64,000 nt of DNA. Source: Pseudomonas paraversuta (GTDB taxonomy: Bacteria; Pseudomonadota; Gammaproteobacteria; Pseudomonadales; Pseudomonadaceae). How positions within the stretch are numbered: the first letter of the stretch is position 1; the number at the start of each line of letters is the position of its first letter. Under the pieces are notes generated by a model, which was not told the DNA's origin, did no database searches, and saw only the letters and a list, made by a program, of their open reading frames with translations. Shown in pieces: positions 44,901 through 53,338 of the stretch. The stretch is from assembly GCF_904063065.1 (NCBI RefSeq), contig NZ_CAJFCL010000005.1, positions 1 to 64,000 of the forward strand. The letters run 5' to 3'. Both the position numbers and the translations under genes were made by a program.

Positions 44901-46733
44901 TCAGTCCAGACCGACAAAACCGCCTGTCTGGTGCTGCCACAGGCGAGCGTACAAACCGCCGTGGGCGAGCAGTTCGGCATGGGTTCCGGACTCTGCAATA
45001 TGGCCTTTTTCCAGGACCACCAGGCGGTCCATGCGGGCGATGGTGGACAGCCGGTGAGCGATGGCAATCACGGTTTTGCCTTGCATCAGGGTTTCGAGGC
45101 TTTCCTGAATGGCTGCTTCAACTTCGGAGTCCAGCGCCGAGGTGGCTTCGTCCATGATCAGGATTGGCGCGTTCTTGAGCAGTACCCGGGCAATGGCGAT
45201 GCGCTGGCGCTGGCCCCCCGAGAGCTTGACCCCGCGCTCGCCCACGTGGGCGTCGAAGCCGCTACGGCCCTGGGCATCTGACAGGTTCGGGATGAACTCG
45301 TCGGCGCGGGCCTTGCGTACGGCCTCCCAGAGCTCTTCATCGGTGGCATCCGGTTTGCCGTACAGCAGATTGTCGCGGATCGAACGATGCAGCAGCGAGG
45401 TGTCCTGGGTAATCATGCCGATTTGTTCGCGCAGGCTTTCCTGGGTCACTTGGGCGATATTCTGACCGTCGATCAGGATTTTTCCGCCTTGCAAGTCGTA
45501 CAGGCGCAACAGCAGATTGACCAGCGTTGACTTGCCCGCGCCGGAAGGACCGATCAAGCCGATTTTCTCTCCGGGTTTGATCACCAGATTGAGGTCGCTG
45601 ATGATGCCGCTGCGTTTGCCGTAGTGGAAGTCCACGTGCTCAAAGCGCACTTCGCCGCGCTCTACATTCAGGCGCGGAGCCTGTTCGCGATCAGTCACGG
45701 CCACAGGCTGGGCAATGGTCTGCAAGCCGTCCTGGACCATACCGATGTTTTCAAAGATGCCGTTGACTACCCACATGATCCAGCCGGACATGTTGACGAT
45801 GCGAATCACCAGGCCTGTGGCCAGGGCAATGGCCCCCACGCTGATCAGCGACTGGCTCCACAGCCACAATGCCAGACCGCTGGTGGTGACGATCAACAGG
45901 CCGTTGAGGGTGGTGATGGTGACATCCATGCTGGTCACTACGCGGCTCGCCAGCTGGGTTTTTTCGGTCTGCTCGATGATTGCTTCGCGGGCGTATTGCT
46001 GCTCGAAGTTGGTATGGGCAAAGAGTTTGAGGGTGGTGATATTGGTATAGCCGTCAACGATCCGGCCCATCAGTTTGGAGCGGGCATCGGAGGACACCAC
46101 CGAGCGTTCTTTGACCCGGGGCACGAAGTAGTACAGGGCGCCGATATAGCAGGCGATCCAGGTCAGCAGCGGGATCATCAGACGCCAGTCAGCCTCGGCA
46201 AACAGCACCAGCGAGCTGATGGCATAGATCAATACATGCCACAGGGCATCGACCGCCTGCACCGCCGAGTCACGCAGCGAGTTGCCGGTTTGCATGATGC
46301 GCTGAGCGATCCGGCCGGCGAAGTCGTTTTGAAAGAAGTTGAGGCTTTGCTTGAGCACGTAGCTGTGGTTTTGCCAGCGGATCATGCTGGTCATGCTCGG
46401 GCTCAGGGTCTGGTGCACCAGCAGGTCATGCAGGCCGAAGAAAATCGGGCGGATGATCAGTGCGACGACTGCCATCCAGATCAGTTCGTTGCTGTGGATC
46501 TTGAAGAAGTCGGTGTTGGGTGTGCCCTGGGTCAGGTCAATCAGTGTGCTCAGGTAGCTGAACAGTGAGACCTCGATCAAGGCGGCAATCAGCCCGACCA
46601 CCAGCAGGGCGGCAAAGATCGGCCACACCTGACGCAGGTAGTAGTAATAAAACGCCCAGACGGTACTGGGTGGAGCAGGCGTGGGTGCTTCGCGGAAAAT
46701 ATCGATCAGCTTTTCAAAATAGCGATAAAGCAT
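44901..46733 (-). CDS. ABC exporter, fused membrane and ATPase domains
   Basis: A 610-residue half-size exporter. A six-TM membrane domain (about 30-330) is followed by a nucleotide-binding domain with Walker A GPSGAGKS (395-402), signature LSGGQ (504-508) and Walker B ILIMDE (524-529). It is a homodimeric MsbA-like or drug exporter by type; the substrate is unknown. ATG 46733 (MLYRYFEKL) is chosen by family length over the upstream open frame. ppiA lies immediately upstream on the same strand, a REP hairpin between them. Confidence 0.92.
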   Translation of the reverse strand: MLYRYFEKLIDIFREAPTPAPPSTVWAFYYYYLRQVWPIFAALLVVGLIAALIEVSLFSYLSTLIDLTQGTPNTDFFKIHSNELIWMAVVALIIRPIFFGLHDLLVHQTLSPSMTSMIRWQNHSYVLKQSLNFFQNDFAGRIAQRIMQTGNSLRDSAVQAVDALWHVLIYAISSLVLFAEADWRLMIPLLTWIACYIGALYYFVPRVKERSVVSSDARSKLMGRIVDGYTNITTLKLFAHTNFEQQYAREAIIEQTEKTQLASRVVTSMDVTITTLNGLLIVTTSGLALWLWSQSLISVGAIALATGLVIRIVNMSGWIMWVVNGIFENIGMVQDGLQTIAQPVAVTDREQAPRLNVERGEVRFEHVDFHYGKRSGIISDLNLVIKPGEKIGLIGPSGAGKSTLVNLLLRLYDLQGGKILIDGQNIAQVTQESLREQIGMITQDTSLLHRSIRDNLLYGKPDATDEELWEAVRKARADEFIPNLSDAQGRSGFDAHVGERGVKLSGGQRQRIAIARVLLKNAPILIMDEATSALDSEVEAAIQESLETLMQGKTVIAIAHRLSTIARMDRLVVLEKGHIAESGTHAELLAHGGLYARLWQHQTGGFVGLD

Positions 46734-46790
46734 TGGCACTGACGCCCGCAGTGCGGGCTCTCCTTTAGTGGTATGACCCCGCACCCTCCT

Positions 46791-46834
46791 GCAGGAGCGA
46801 GCTTCCAGAAATTGCCCCGAAAGCTCGCTCTTGC
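46791..46834. repeat. REP hairpin (GCAGGAGCGAGC class) between ppiA and ABC genes
   Basis: GCAGGAGCGAGCTT (46791-46804) pairs with AAGCTCGCTCTTGC (46821-46834) at 13 of 14 positions. Confidence 0.8.
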
Positions 46835-46875
46835 TGGTTCAGTGTTCGGTCAAAGTCCTTGTGTGAACCATTGCC

Positions 46876-47445
46876 TCAGTCAACGCGCTTGGCGGACTTG
46901 ATCAATACGGGATCGATCGGGACATTCTGCATGCCTTGCTTGGTGGTGGTCTGCGAGTTGACGATCTGGTCAACCACGTCCATGCCATTCACCACCTTGG
47001 CGAATACCGCATAACCGGCGTCACGGCCCGGATCCAGAAACGCGTTGTCAGCCACGTTGATAAAGAACTGGCTGGTGGCGGAGTTCGGGTTGGACGTACG
47101 GGCCATCGACAGGGTGCCGCGCACGTTGTGCAGGCCGTTGCTGGCTTCGTTCCTGATCGGGTCGCGGGTCGGCTTTTGGGTCATTTGTTCGGTAAAGCCG
47201 CCGCCTTGCACCATAAAGCCAGGAATCACACGGTGGAAAATGGTGTTGTTGTAGAAGCCGCTGTCGACGTACTCCAGAAAGTTTTTGCTGCTGATCGGAG
47301 CCTTGACCGGGTCCAGTTCAATTTCGATCTGGCCGAAACTGGTGTCCAGCACAACATGGGGCGCTTTGGTCGGTGCGGTGGTGGCCGCCATCAGGTTGGC
47401 AGCGAACAGCAGGGCACCGGCGGCGAGGGCGATTTTTTTCAGCAT
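46876..47445 (-). CDS. ppiA: Periplasmic peptidyl-prolyl isomerase (cyclophilin)
   Basis: A 189-residue cyclophilin that speeds prolyl peptide bond isomerisation in the periplasm. It has a signal peptide ([17 protein letters not shown] before TTAP), then the cyclophilin core with [15 protein letters not shown] and the catalytic Arg, [21 protein letters not shown] and the late GMDVVDQI. Length and order match E. coli PpiA. It is followed by the ABC exporter gene (PA3227-PA3228 order, from memory). Confidence 0.95.
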   Translation of the reverse strand: MLKKIALAAGALLFAANLMAATTAPTKAPHVVLDTSFGQIEIELDPVKAPISSKNFLEYVDSGFYNNTIFHRVIPGFMVQGGGFTEQMTQKPTRDPIRNEASNGLHNVRGTLSMARTSNPNSATSQFFINVADNAFLDPGRDAGYAVFAKVVNGMDVVDQIVNSQTTTKQGMQNVPIDPVLIKSAKRVD

Positions 47446-47607
47446 GGGTTCAGGATCCTGGACAGTGAGAGCAACTGCGCGAGGTAACTCACGCGCGATG
47501 GAATAGGGTGATGAAGGCGCCAGTGAGTTCAGACTGGCCGCCGACCTTGGACAGGATATTCGCGATCATTGTTCCTGCCCACCGTTGTCATGCCCGAGCA
47601 AGCTTGA

Positions 47608-48531
47608 TCAGCCTTGCAGAGGGGCAGCAAAAGGCGCGTCCAGGGGCGCGGTATCGAAGGTGCGCAATAGTTCGACAAGTATTTGTGTGGCCGGGCCCAG
47701 GGGTTTGTCTTTGTTGGAGTACAGGAAGAACAGCGGGTGACGGCTGCCGCCCTGATCCAGAGGCAACTGTTTGAGCACGCCTTCCTTGAGCTCGCGTTCA
47801 ATCATGTGTCGCGGCAACCAGGCAAATCCCAGGCCGCTGCCCACAAAGGCTGCAGCCGTGGCCAGGCTGCCGACGGTCCAGCGCTGTTCCGCTCCCAGCC
47901 AGCCCATGTCGCGCGGTTGCTGGCGTCCCGAGTCGCGGATCACCACCTGCAGCTGGCTTTCGAGGTCCTGGAAATGCAGCTCGCGCTGCAGGCGATGCAG
48001 CGGGTGATCAGGGTGAGCTACGGCAACAAACTCCACGGCACTGAGCTCGGCGCCCAGATAGCCGGGGATGTTGAAGCTGCTGATGGCCAGGTCAGCCACG
48101 CCTTCCAGCAACACTTCTTCAACGCCCGACAGCACTTCTTCGCGCAAGCGCACACGGCAACCGCGGCTTTGCGGCATGAACGCGGTCAGGGCGCGTACCA
48201 GCCGTGCATTGGGGTAGGCCGCATCGACCACTAGCCGCACTTCGGCTTCCCAGCCTTGCTCCATGTGGTGGGCCAGGTCTTCGAGCTGGCTGGCCTGTTT
48301 GACCAGTTGCCTAGAACGGCGCAGCAATACGCCACCGGCTTCGGTGAGTACTGCCTTGCGCCCGTCGATCCGTAACAACGGCACGCCGAGTTGATCCTGC
48401 ATGCGGGCTACGGTGTAGCTGACCGATGATTGCGAGCGATGCAGAACTTCGGCGGCTTGAGCGAAGCCGCCGTGGTCGACCACCGCTTGCAGGGTGCGCC
48501 ATTGATCAAGGGTTACACGGGGCGCCTTCAC
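47608..48531 (-). CDS. LysR-family regulator (PA3225-like)
   Basis: A 307-residue LysR regulator. The HTH (about 5-65) includes FAQAAEVLHRSQSSVSYTVARMQDQLG, and the effector domain follows. Start GTG 48531 (MKAPRVTLDQ) has AAAGGA about seven bases upstream; 15 further upstream codons are open but unlike the family. It is divergent from the azoreductase gene, with an inverted repeat between them. By position it matches P. aeruginosa PA3225, reported to repress mexAB-oprM; the target here is probably azoR and possibly itself. Confidence 0.92.
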   Translation of the reverse strand: MKAPRVTLDQWRTLQAVVDHGGFAQAAEVLHRSQSSVSYTVARMQDQLGVPLLRIDGRKAVLTEAGGVLLRRSRQLVKQASQLEDLAHHMEQGWEAEVRLVVDAAYPNARLVRALTAFMPQSRGCRVRLREEVLSGVEEVLLEGVADLAISSFNIPGYLGAELSAVEFVAVAHPDHPLHRLQRELHFQDLESQLQVVIRDSGRQQPRDMGWLGAEQRWTVGSLATAAAFVGSGLGFAWLPRHMIERELKEGVLKQLPLDQGGSRHPLFFLYSNKDKPLGPATQILVELLRTFDTAPLDAPFAAPLQG

Positions 48532-48612
48532 GATGAATTCCTTTGCCGGAGTCTGTGTTATTGCGATCTGCAGCAACGGCTACAGGTTTTCGCTATATAA
48601 ACAGGATTATAG

Positions 48613-48653
48613 ATAGGTTGTAGCAAATTTTTGCGCTTTTTCATCGAACCTAT
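48613..48653. promoter_or_regulatory. Inverted repeat in LysR/azoreductase intergenic region
   Basis: ATAGGTT (48613-48619) and AACCTAT (48647-48653) face each other with a 27-base spacer that itself contains GCAAATTTTTGC. This is in the divergent promoter region of a LysR-type regulator and its neighbour, and is a reasonable operator candidate. The region is strongly AT-rich compared with its flanks. Confidence 0.4.
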
Positions 48654-48709
48654 GCACTCTAATCTTCCCTCCATCGTCTTACAGCATTTACCGATGGAGT
48701 CTAGCCAGC

Positions 48710-49309
48710 ATGTCACGAGTTCTGATCATTGAAAGCAGTGCCCGTCAGCAGGATTCATTTTCCCGCCAGCTGACCCGGCAGTTCATCAGTCAATGGCAAT
48801 CGCTCCATCCTGATGATCAGATCACCGTTCGCGACCTGGCGTTGAACCCGGTACCGCACCTGGACGCTGACCTGCTGGGTGGCTGGATGAAGCCCGAAGA
48901 ACAACGTTCTGCAGCCGAGAAAGCCTCTCTGCAGCGCTCCAACGAGCTCACCGATGAGCTGCTGGCGGCTGATGTGCTGTTGATGGCGGCGCCGATGTAC
49001 AACTTTGCGATTCCCAGCACTCTCAAAGCCTGGCTTGACCATGTTCTGCGGGCCGGCACCACTTTCAAATACACAGACACCGGGCCCCAGGGGCTGCTGA
49101 CCGGCAAGAAAGCCTACGTGCTGACGGCGCGTGGCGGGATCTATGCCGGCAGCCCGGCGGACCATCAGGAACCCTACCTGCGTCAGGTGATGGCATTTAT
49201 CGGCATTCATGACCTGACCTTTATCCATGCCGAAGGGATGAACCTGGGCGGTGATTTTCAGGAAAAAGGTTTGAACCAGGCCAAGGCCCGGGTTTCTGAA
49301 GTCGCATAG
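48710..49309 (+). CDS. FMN-dependent NADH azoreductase (AzoR family)
   Basis: A 199-residue flavodoxin-fold quinone/azo reductase. The phosphate-binding region is IESSARQQDSFS, APMYNFAIPSTLKAWLDHV binds FMN and dimerises, and LTARGGIYAGSP is the second signature. It reduces azo dyes and quinones in two-electron steps. It matches PA3223 (azoR3) by position. ATG 48710 lies in a divergent promoter region shared with the LysR gene. Confidence 0.93.
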   Translation: MSRVLIIESSARQQDSFSRQLTRQFISQWQSLHPDDQITVRDLALNPVPHLDADLLGGWMKPEEQRSAAEKASLQRSNELTDELLAADVLLMAAPMYNFAIPSTLKAWLDHVLRAGTTFKYTDTGPQGLLTGKKAYVLTARGGIYAGSPADHQEPYLRQVMAFIGIHDLTFIHAEGMNLGGDFQEKGLNQAKARVSEVA

Positions 49310-49417
49310 GCTGTTAATCGACAGATAATCGGCGGCTGGCTAAATCGTTTCATTGCTCCTTCAAGCATGCGGTTCGCGCATCGAACCTCCCTTTGCACTT
49401 CTCTCCTGAGTGCTCAC

Positions 49418-49453
49418 ACCCGGTCAGCTTTAACGCTGGACCGGGTTTTTTTT
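49418..49453 (+). terminator. Intrinsic terminator after the azoreductase gene
   Basis: ACCCGGTC-AGC pairs with GCT-(G)-GACCGGGT, with one bulge, and is followed by eight T residues. Confidence 0.9.
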
Positions 49454-49560
49454 GACAGGCATTTCGCCAGCGGCGCAAAACCGCTAATGTCGCGCCCTGC
49501 GAAACAAGCCGGCGGCCGTATCTGCTGTCAGGCAATCACGACATTCCGGGCGAGACATTC

Positions 49561-50421
49561 ATGGGTTATCTGTTAATTGTGACGCTGATTCAGGCGTTTT
49601 CCTTCAGCTTGATCGGTGAGTATCTGGCTGGACACGTCGACAGCTACTTTGCAGTACTGGTGCGCGTGGTACTGGCCGGGCTGGTGTTTATTCCGCTGAC
49701 CCGCTGGCGCCAGGTGGAACCCGGTTTCATGCGCGGCATGCTGCTGATCGGCGCCTTGCAGTTCGGCATTACCTACGTCTGTCTGTACCTGAGCTTTCGC
49801 GTGCTCACGGTGCCCGAAGTCCTGTTGTTCACCATCCTCACGCCGTTGCACGTGACCCTGATCGAAGATGCCCTTAACCGGCGCTTCAACCCATGGGCAC
49901 TGGTAGCGGCACTGGTGGCTGTATCGGGGGCGGCCGTGATTCGCTTTGACAGCATCAGCGGGGACTTCTTTAAAGGCTTCCTGTTGTTACAACTGGCCAA
50001 CTTCACCTATGCCGCCGGTCAGGTGCTTTACAGGCGTCTGGTGGCGCGTTATCCGAGCGAGTTGCCGCATTACCGGCGTTTCGGTTTCTTTTACCTCGGC
50101 GCTTTGGCGGTGGTATTGCCAGCCTTCCTGGCATTCGGCAAAGCCGACTTTTTACCCGACGCGCCTTTGCAATGGGCCGTGCTGGTGTTCCTGGGGCTGG
50201 TCTCCACGGCCCTGGGCATGTACTGGTGGAACAAGGGGGCCTGCCTGGTCACCGGTGGCACCCTGGCGGTGATGAACAACTTGCATGTGCCGGTGGGTTT
50301 ATTGCTCAACCTGCTGATCTGGAACCAGCACGAGCCTCTGGGCCGGCTGTTGCTGGGGGGGCTGGTGATTCTGTTTGCCGTCTGGCTTAGCCGGCTAGAC
50401 CGCAGGGCTGCGACGGTCTAA
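49561..50421 (+). CDS. EamA-family (DMT) transporter
   Basis: A 286-residue, ten-TM permease of the carboxylate/amino acid/amine type of the DMT superfamily, with LLIVTLIQAFSFSLIGEYL at the start and STALGMYWWNKGACLVTGGTLAVMNNLHVPVG as the second-repeat signature. The substrate is unknown. It is followed 37 bases later by the RBBP9-like hydrolase; the two may be cotranscribed. Confidence 0.9.
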   Translation: MGYLLIVTLIQAFSFSLIGEYLAGHVDSYFAVLVRVVLAGLVFIPLTRWRQVEPGFMRGMLLIGALQFGITYVCLYLSFRVLTVPEVLLFTILTPLHVTLIEDALNRRFNPWALVAALVAVSGAAVIRFDSISGDFFKGFLLLQLANFTYAAGQVLYRRLVARYPSELPHYRRFGFFYLGALAVVLPAFLAFGKADFLPDAPLQWAVLVFLGLVSTALGMYWWNKGACLVTGGTLAVMNNLHVPVGLLLNLLIWNQHEPLGRLLLGGLVILFAVWLSRLDRRAATV

Positions 50422-50458
50422 GGTTTTCGGCAACCCATCCACCTAATGGAGACCAGAG

Positions 50459-51019
50459 ATGACAGTCAGGGTGTTGATCTTGCCGGGCCTGTTCAATTCA
50501 GGGGCAGAGCATTGGCAATCGCAGTGGGAGCAGCGTTACAGCGGGCTGCACCGGGTTAAACAGCAGGACTGGGAAACCCCGGCCTGCACGGATTGGGTGC
50601 AGCGCCTGCAAGAGAAAGTCGCAGGCAGCCAGCGCCCTGTAGTCCTGGTGGGCCATAGCCTGGCCTGTACGCTGATTGCGCGCTGGGCACAGCAGCACCC
50701 GCAAGCGGCGGAACGTGTGCGCGGCGCGTTACTGGTAGCGCCCAGCGATACCGAAGCCGACAGTTACCCGCCGGGCACCTCGGGTTTTACCCCCATGCCG
50801 CTTAATCGCCTGCCTTTCCCCTCGATTACCGTTGCCAGCACGGACGACCCCTATGTCTCCAGCGCCCGGGCAAGTGCCTTCAGCGATGCCTGGGGCAGCG
50901 AACTGGTGTGGTTGCAAAAGGCGGGGCATATCAATGGTGATACCGGTTACGGTATATGGCCGCAAGGTATCGGGCTCTTATTCAAACTCACCGGCGATCC
51001 GCAATTTAAATCCCAATGA
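50459..51019 (+). CDS. RBBP9/YdeN-family alpha/beta hydrolase
   Basis: A 186-residue small serine hydrolase. Ser67 in VLVGHSLACTL, Asp in ASTDDPYV and His in QKAGHINGDTGYG form the triad. Relatives are esterases or peptidases of unclear physiology. The ATG follows GGAG and lies 37 bases after the EamA gene. Confidence 0.9.
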   Translation: MTVRVLILPGLFNSGAEHWQSQWEQRYSGLHRVKQQDWETPACTDWVQRLQEKVAGSQRPVVLVGHSLACTLIARWAQQHPQAAERVRGALLVAPSDTEADSYPPGTSGFTPMPLNRLPFPSITVASTDDPYVSSARASAFSDAWGSELVWLQKAGHINGDTGYGIWPQGIGLLFKLTGDPQFKSQ

Positions 51020-51033
51020 TGTTACAAGCCGCA

Positions 51034-51345
51034 TTAACCCTCCTGATCCAAGACATGAGGGTGTGCGGCTTTAATCAATGAATCGCACCAGGGGTTAGCT
51101 GCGCCAAAGCTCTGTTGCAGCCAGTCAGCAGGCACATACACATGATCAAAACAAATAAGGCTCGGTACTTTCTCGTGTAATGATGCAAAGCTGACTTCTT
51201 TTTCCGAACCTCCCATGGCCGCAGCCATAAATAGAGTGCCGTCCGCTGTCAGTGCTAATGAACGCTTCCAGACGGGTAAGTGACGTGTTCTTTTGCAGGT
51301 GGGTTTTATCCAGCGTATAGGGCGGGCCACGGAATATATCTCCAT
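51034..51345 (-). CDS. Hypothetical protein (uncertain)
   Basis: An ORF of 103 residues, without a convincing Shine-Dalgarno before ATG 51345. It has no signal peptide or TM segment, and contains LFMAAAMGGSEKEVSF and WLQQSFGAANPWCDSL. No family is recognised. It is convergent with the RBBP9-like gene (15 bases apart) and lies at the edge of an AT-richer region, so it may be a transferred or decaying gene. Confidence 0.4.
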   Translation of the reverse strand: MEIYSVARPIRWIKPTCKRTRHLPVWKRSLALTADGTLFMAAAMGGSEKEVSFASLHEKVPSLICFDHVYVPADWLQQSFGAANPWCDSLIKAAHPHVLDQEG

Positions 51346-51899
51346 GTTATGGGGCGGGTGCTGTATTGGACGGCTGTGGCAATGAGTAGGGGGTGTTGCA
51401 GGGGGCGTTCATTTATCAGCGTCCGGGTCTGTGGCTGGGCGAGTAGCGGCGGGCTGAAAATGTCTCTGGCACGTGGCTGTGCAAAACAGGCACAGGCTCT
51501 GGCAGTGCCGGAGCAACCGGTGTAAGTGCGGGCGTGTCATTCGATAAGCTCATGGGGCTGACTTAAGGGAAGCACGGTAGCGCAGGGGGGAAGGGGGGGG
51601 CTTGTGCGCAGTATTAATTAACCTTACGCAACCATAATGCGGGTCGATTTCCAGTCAGAAAACACAATGGTTCAATCGAGGGCGACTGAAGTTTGACGGG
51701 TTTGGTGCGGCCGCTTTGAGCGCGGGAAATGCCGGGTTTTTTGCAATTAATAATAGTGTGGTCGTCGGTGTGTACCCGGTTGTGCGTTTGTCTCTATCTT
51801 GTTCCTCCCACCTTGGCGGGTAACCGCTCTACCTCAAAGGACTGGCAAAACACCCGCAGACCTGGCCCGGGTGTTTTGCGGCCGACACTTGCATGGCAT
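51346..51899. other. Large non-coding gap
   Basis: A 554-base stretch with no ORF I can support. It contains a G-run (GGGGGGAAGGGGGGGG at about 51585-51600), a short AT-rich part (ATTAATTAACC near 51614), and no repeat or RNA gene I recognise. It separates the orphan ORF from the ToxR-like/FidL-like pair and has the look of a degraded region. A rightward 209-codon frame starting at 51729 is antisense to the FidL-like gene and is not believed. Confidence 0.6.
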
Positions 51900-52391
51900 C
51901 TACCGGGGTACATGGCATACGCCGGTCAGAAAATTGTTAATGTTGTAGTAGTACTCGTTATCGGAAAAATAATTGAACGTCATCAGGCCCCCATGCATTC
52001 CCCTGGACATGAAGGGTGTGTTCTTGCCAGCCGTGTCGTTATCGAAAGTCACCACATTGGTGGTTTCAAAGAGGAATCTCGAGGTGTCGAGTTTTTTAGT
52101 CGAAACTTCAAATTTCCGGTTGTAAATGTAGGTGATGTCATCCGGGCTTTTGATTTTGTAGTACACATAGATGGCATCTTCCTTGGGCGAAATGGTGATA
52201 TCGCCTGCGCCGGACCATCTGCCAGTGCTGTATTCCACATTGTTGAAATAAACAGAGGCGTAACACGGCGCTCTGGGAATGTCCTTGTAAATAATCCAGG
52301 CATGGCGCGCACTCAGGCAGCCAAAAACCAGCAGGGACAACAGGCCTGCACCGACTAGGGTTTTTTGCCAACGTTCTGGTAATTGGTGCAT
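51900..52391 (-). CDS. FidL-like small membrane protein
   Basis: A 163-residue protein with one N-terminal TM (about 11-34) and a periplasmic domain rich in Tyr and Asn. Two cysteines, Cys43 right after the TM and Cys159 near the end, could form a disulfide. A very good ribosome site (AAGGAGAGG) precedes ATG 52391, inside the last codons of the ToxR-like gene, which it overlaps by 37 bases. Size and position fit FidL-like proteins, found beside ToxR-like regulators such as Salmonella MarT. The family call is tentative. Confidence 0.65.
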   Translation of the reverse strand: MHQLPERWQKTLVGAGLLSLLVFGCLSARHAWIIYKDIPRAPCYASVYFNNVEYSTGRWSGAGDITISPKEDAIYVYYKIKSPDDITYIYNRKFEVSTKKLDTSRFLFETTNVVTFDNDTAGKNTPFMSRGMHGGLMTFNYFSDNEYYYNINNFLTGVCHVPR

Positions 52392-53209
52392 ATGGCCTCT
52401 CCTTTACTTTCAGGCTTTTCGCAACTGATCACCAACTGTGACAATGGCTTTCTGATGTAATAACTGGTGCCTGAAAACAGCAGGCCGGGGTCAAAAGGTT
52501 TCATGTGTTCTGCAATGTCATCTCTGGATATTGTCTCGCTGGACTCGACATACAGCGTATGGCCGTTCTCGCTCCAGATGGCTTTCCAGCCTTCAAGTTC
52601 CGGAGGGCCGCTGAGCACTAGCCAGGCATAAACCACTGGCATCAACAGCCCGCCAAGCACGACGGCATAGCCCGCAATGATTCTGAAGAAGTTACGGGGT
52701 TGTGGAACGGGTGCCGGGATCACAAGAGTCTGAGCGTTTGAGGGCTCGGGCGCCTTCAGTAAAGTCGGTGCGCTTGATTGCGCGGGGTGTTGAACGGGGG
52801 TGTTTTCAGTAACGGGTTCGATCTGCACACTGTCGTCATGGGGTTCGCGTTGACTGCTCAGGGTGACAGAGCACAGCAGAAGCACCCCTCTTCTGGGCAG
52901 GGTTTTTATGGCGTGGCGGGGCAATCCGATGGCCGAGAAGTGCGTCCGTAATGTATGCAGGGTCTTGTAATAACTGCCATCCGAGACCACGAGACCGCGC
53001 TCGCCCCACACCCGGCTGATAAGTAATTCCTTGTCTGATATGCCATCTATCAGTGCGAGCAAAAAGTCGCTTTCGTTACTGCCTAACTGTACGGTTTTTT
53101 CGTCCCTGGTGAGTTGCATCAACTCTGGATCATACAAGCAAGCAGGCTCCATCCCGCGTTGCGCTGATTCAGCGTCTGTTTGTTTCACCTGTTTTGTTCC
53201 TTGTGTCAC
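52355..53209 (-). CDS. ToxR/CadC-like membrane-bound winged-helix regulator
   Basis: A 284-residue regulator. The N-terminal OmpR-type winged helix (about 24-116) carries VSDGSYYKTLHTLRTHF and IKTLPRRGVLLL. A proline-rich linker (about 125-172) leads to one TM (about 174-199) and an 85-residue periplasmic domain with two cysteines (Cys263, Cys274). Such proteins bind DNA while anchored in the membrane and sense periplasmic conditions. GTG 53209 has AGG five bases upstream; ATG at codon 20 is a poorer start. The gene is AT-richer than its neighbours. Its periplasmic part and the FidL-like protein probably interact, as ToxR-ToxS do. Confidence 0.8.
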   Translation of the reverse strand: MTQGTKQVKQTDAESAQRGMEPACLYDPELMQLTRDEKTVQLGSNESDFLLALIDGISDKELLISRVWGERGLVVSDGSYYKTLHTLRTHFSAIGLPRHAIKTLPRRGVLLLCSVTLSSQREPHDDSVQIEPVTENTPVQHPAQSSAPTLLKAPEPSNAQTLVIPAPVPQPRNFFRIIAGYAVVLGGLLMPVVYAWLVLSGPPELEGWKAIWSENGHTLYVESSETISRDDIAEHMKPFDPGLLFSGTSYYIRKPLSQLVISCEKPESKGEAICTNYQNVGKKP

Positions 53210-53338
53210 TTAAGCCTGGCCGCGTGCACCTGGATTATGCCGGTTTAGCGTTGTGCACTTGAAGACGTCAGTGTTAATCACCGAGACACTATTCATTCTT
53301 TTTCAGGGAAGCGCGACTCCTGGAGCCGCGCCGGTTGA

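Noticed and set aside
45624..46568. 314-codon rightward ORF opposite the ABC exporter
   Set aside because: Histidine-glutamine rich shadow of the membrane domain on the opposite strand.
51729..52358. 209-codon rightward ORF opposite the FidL-like gene
   Set aside because: The opposite-strand gene has a strong ribosome site, a TM segment and an operon partner; this ORF has none of these.
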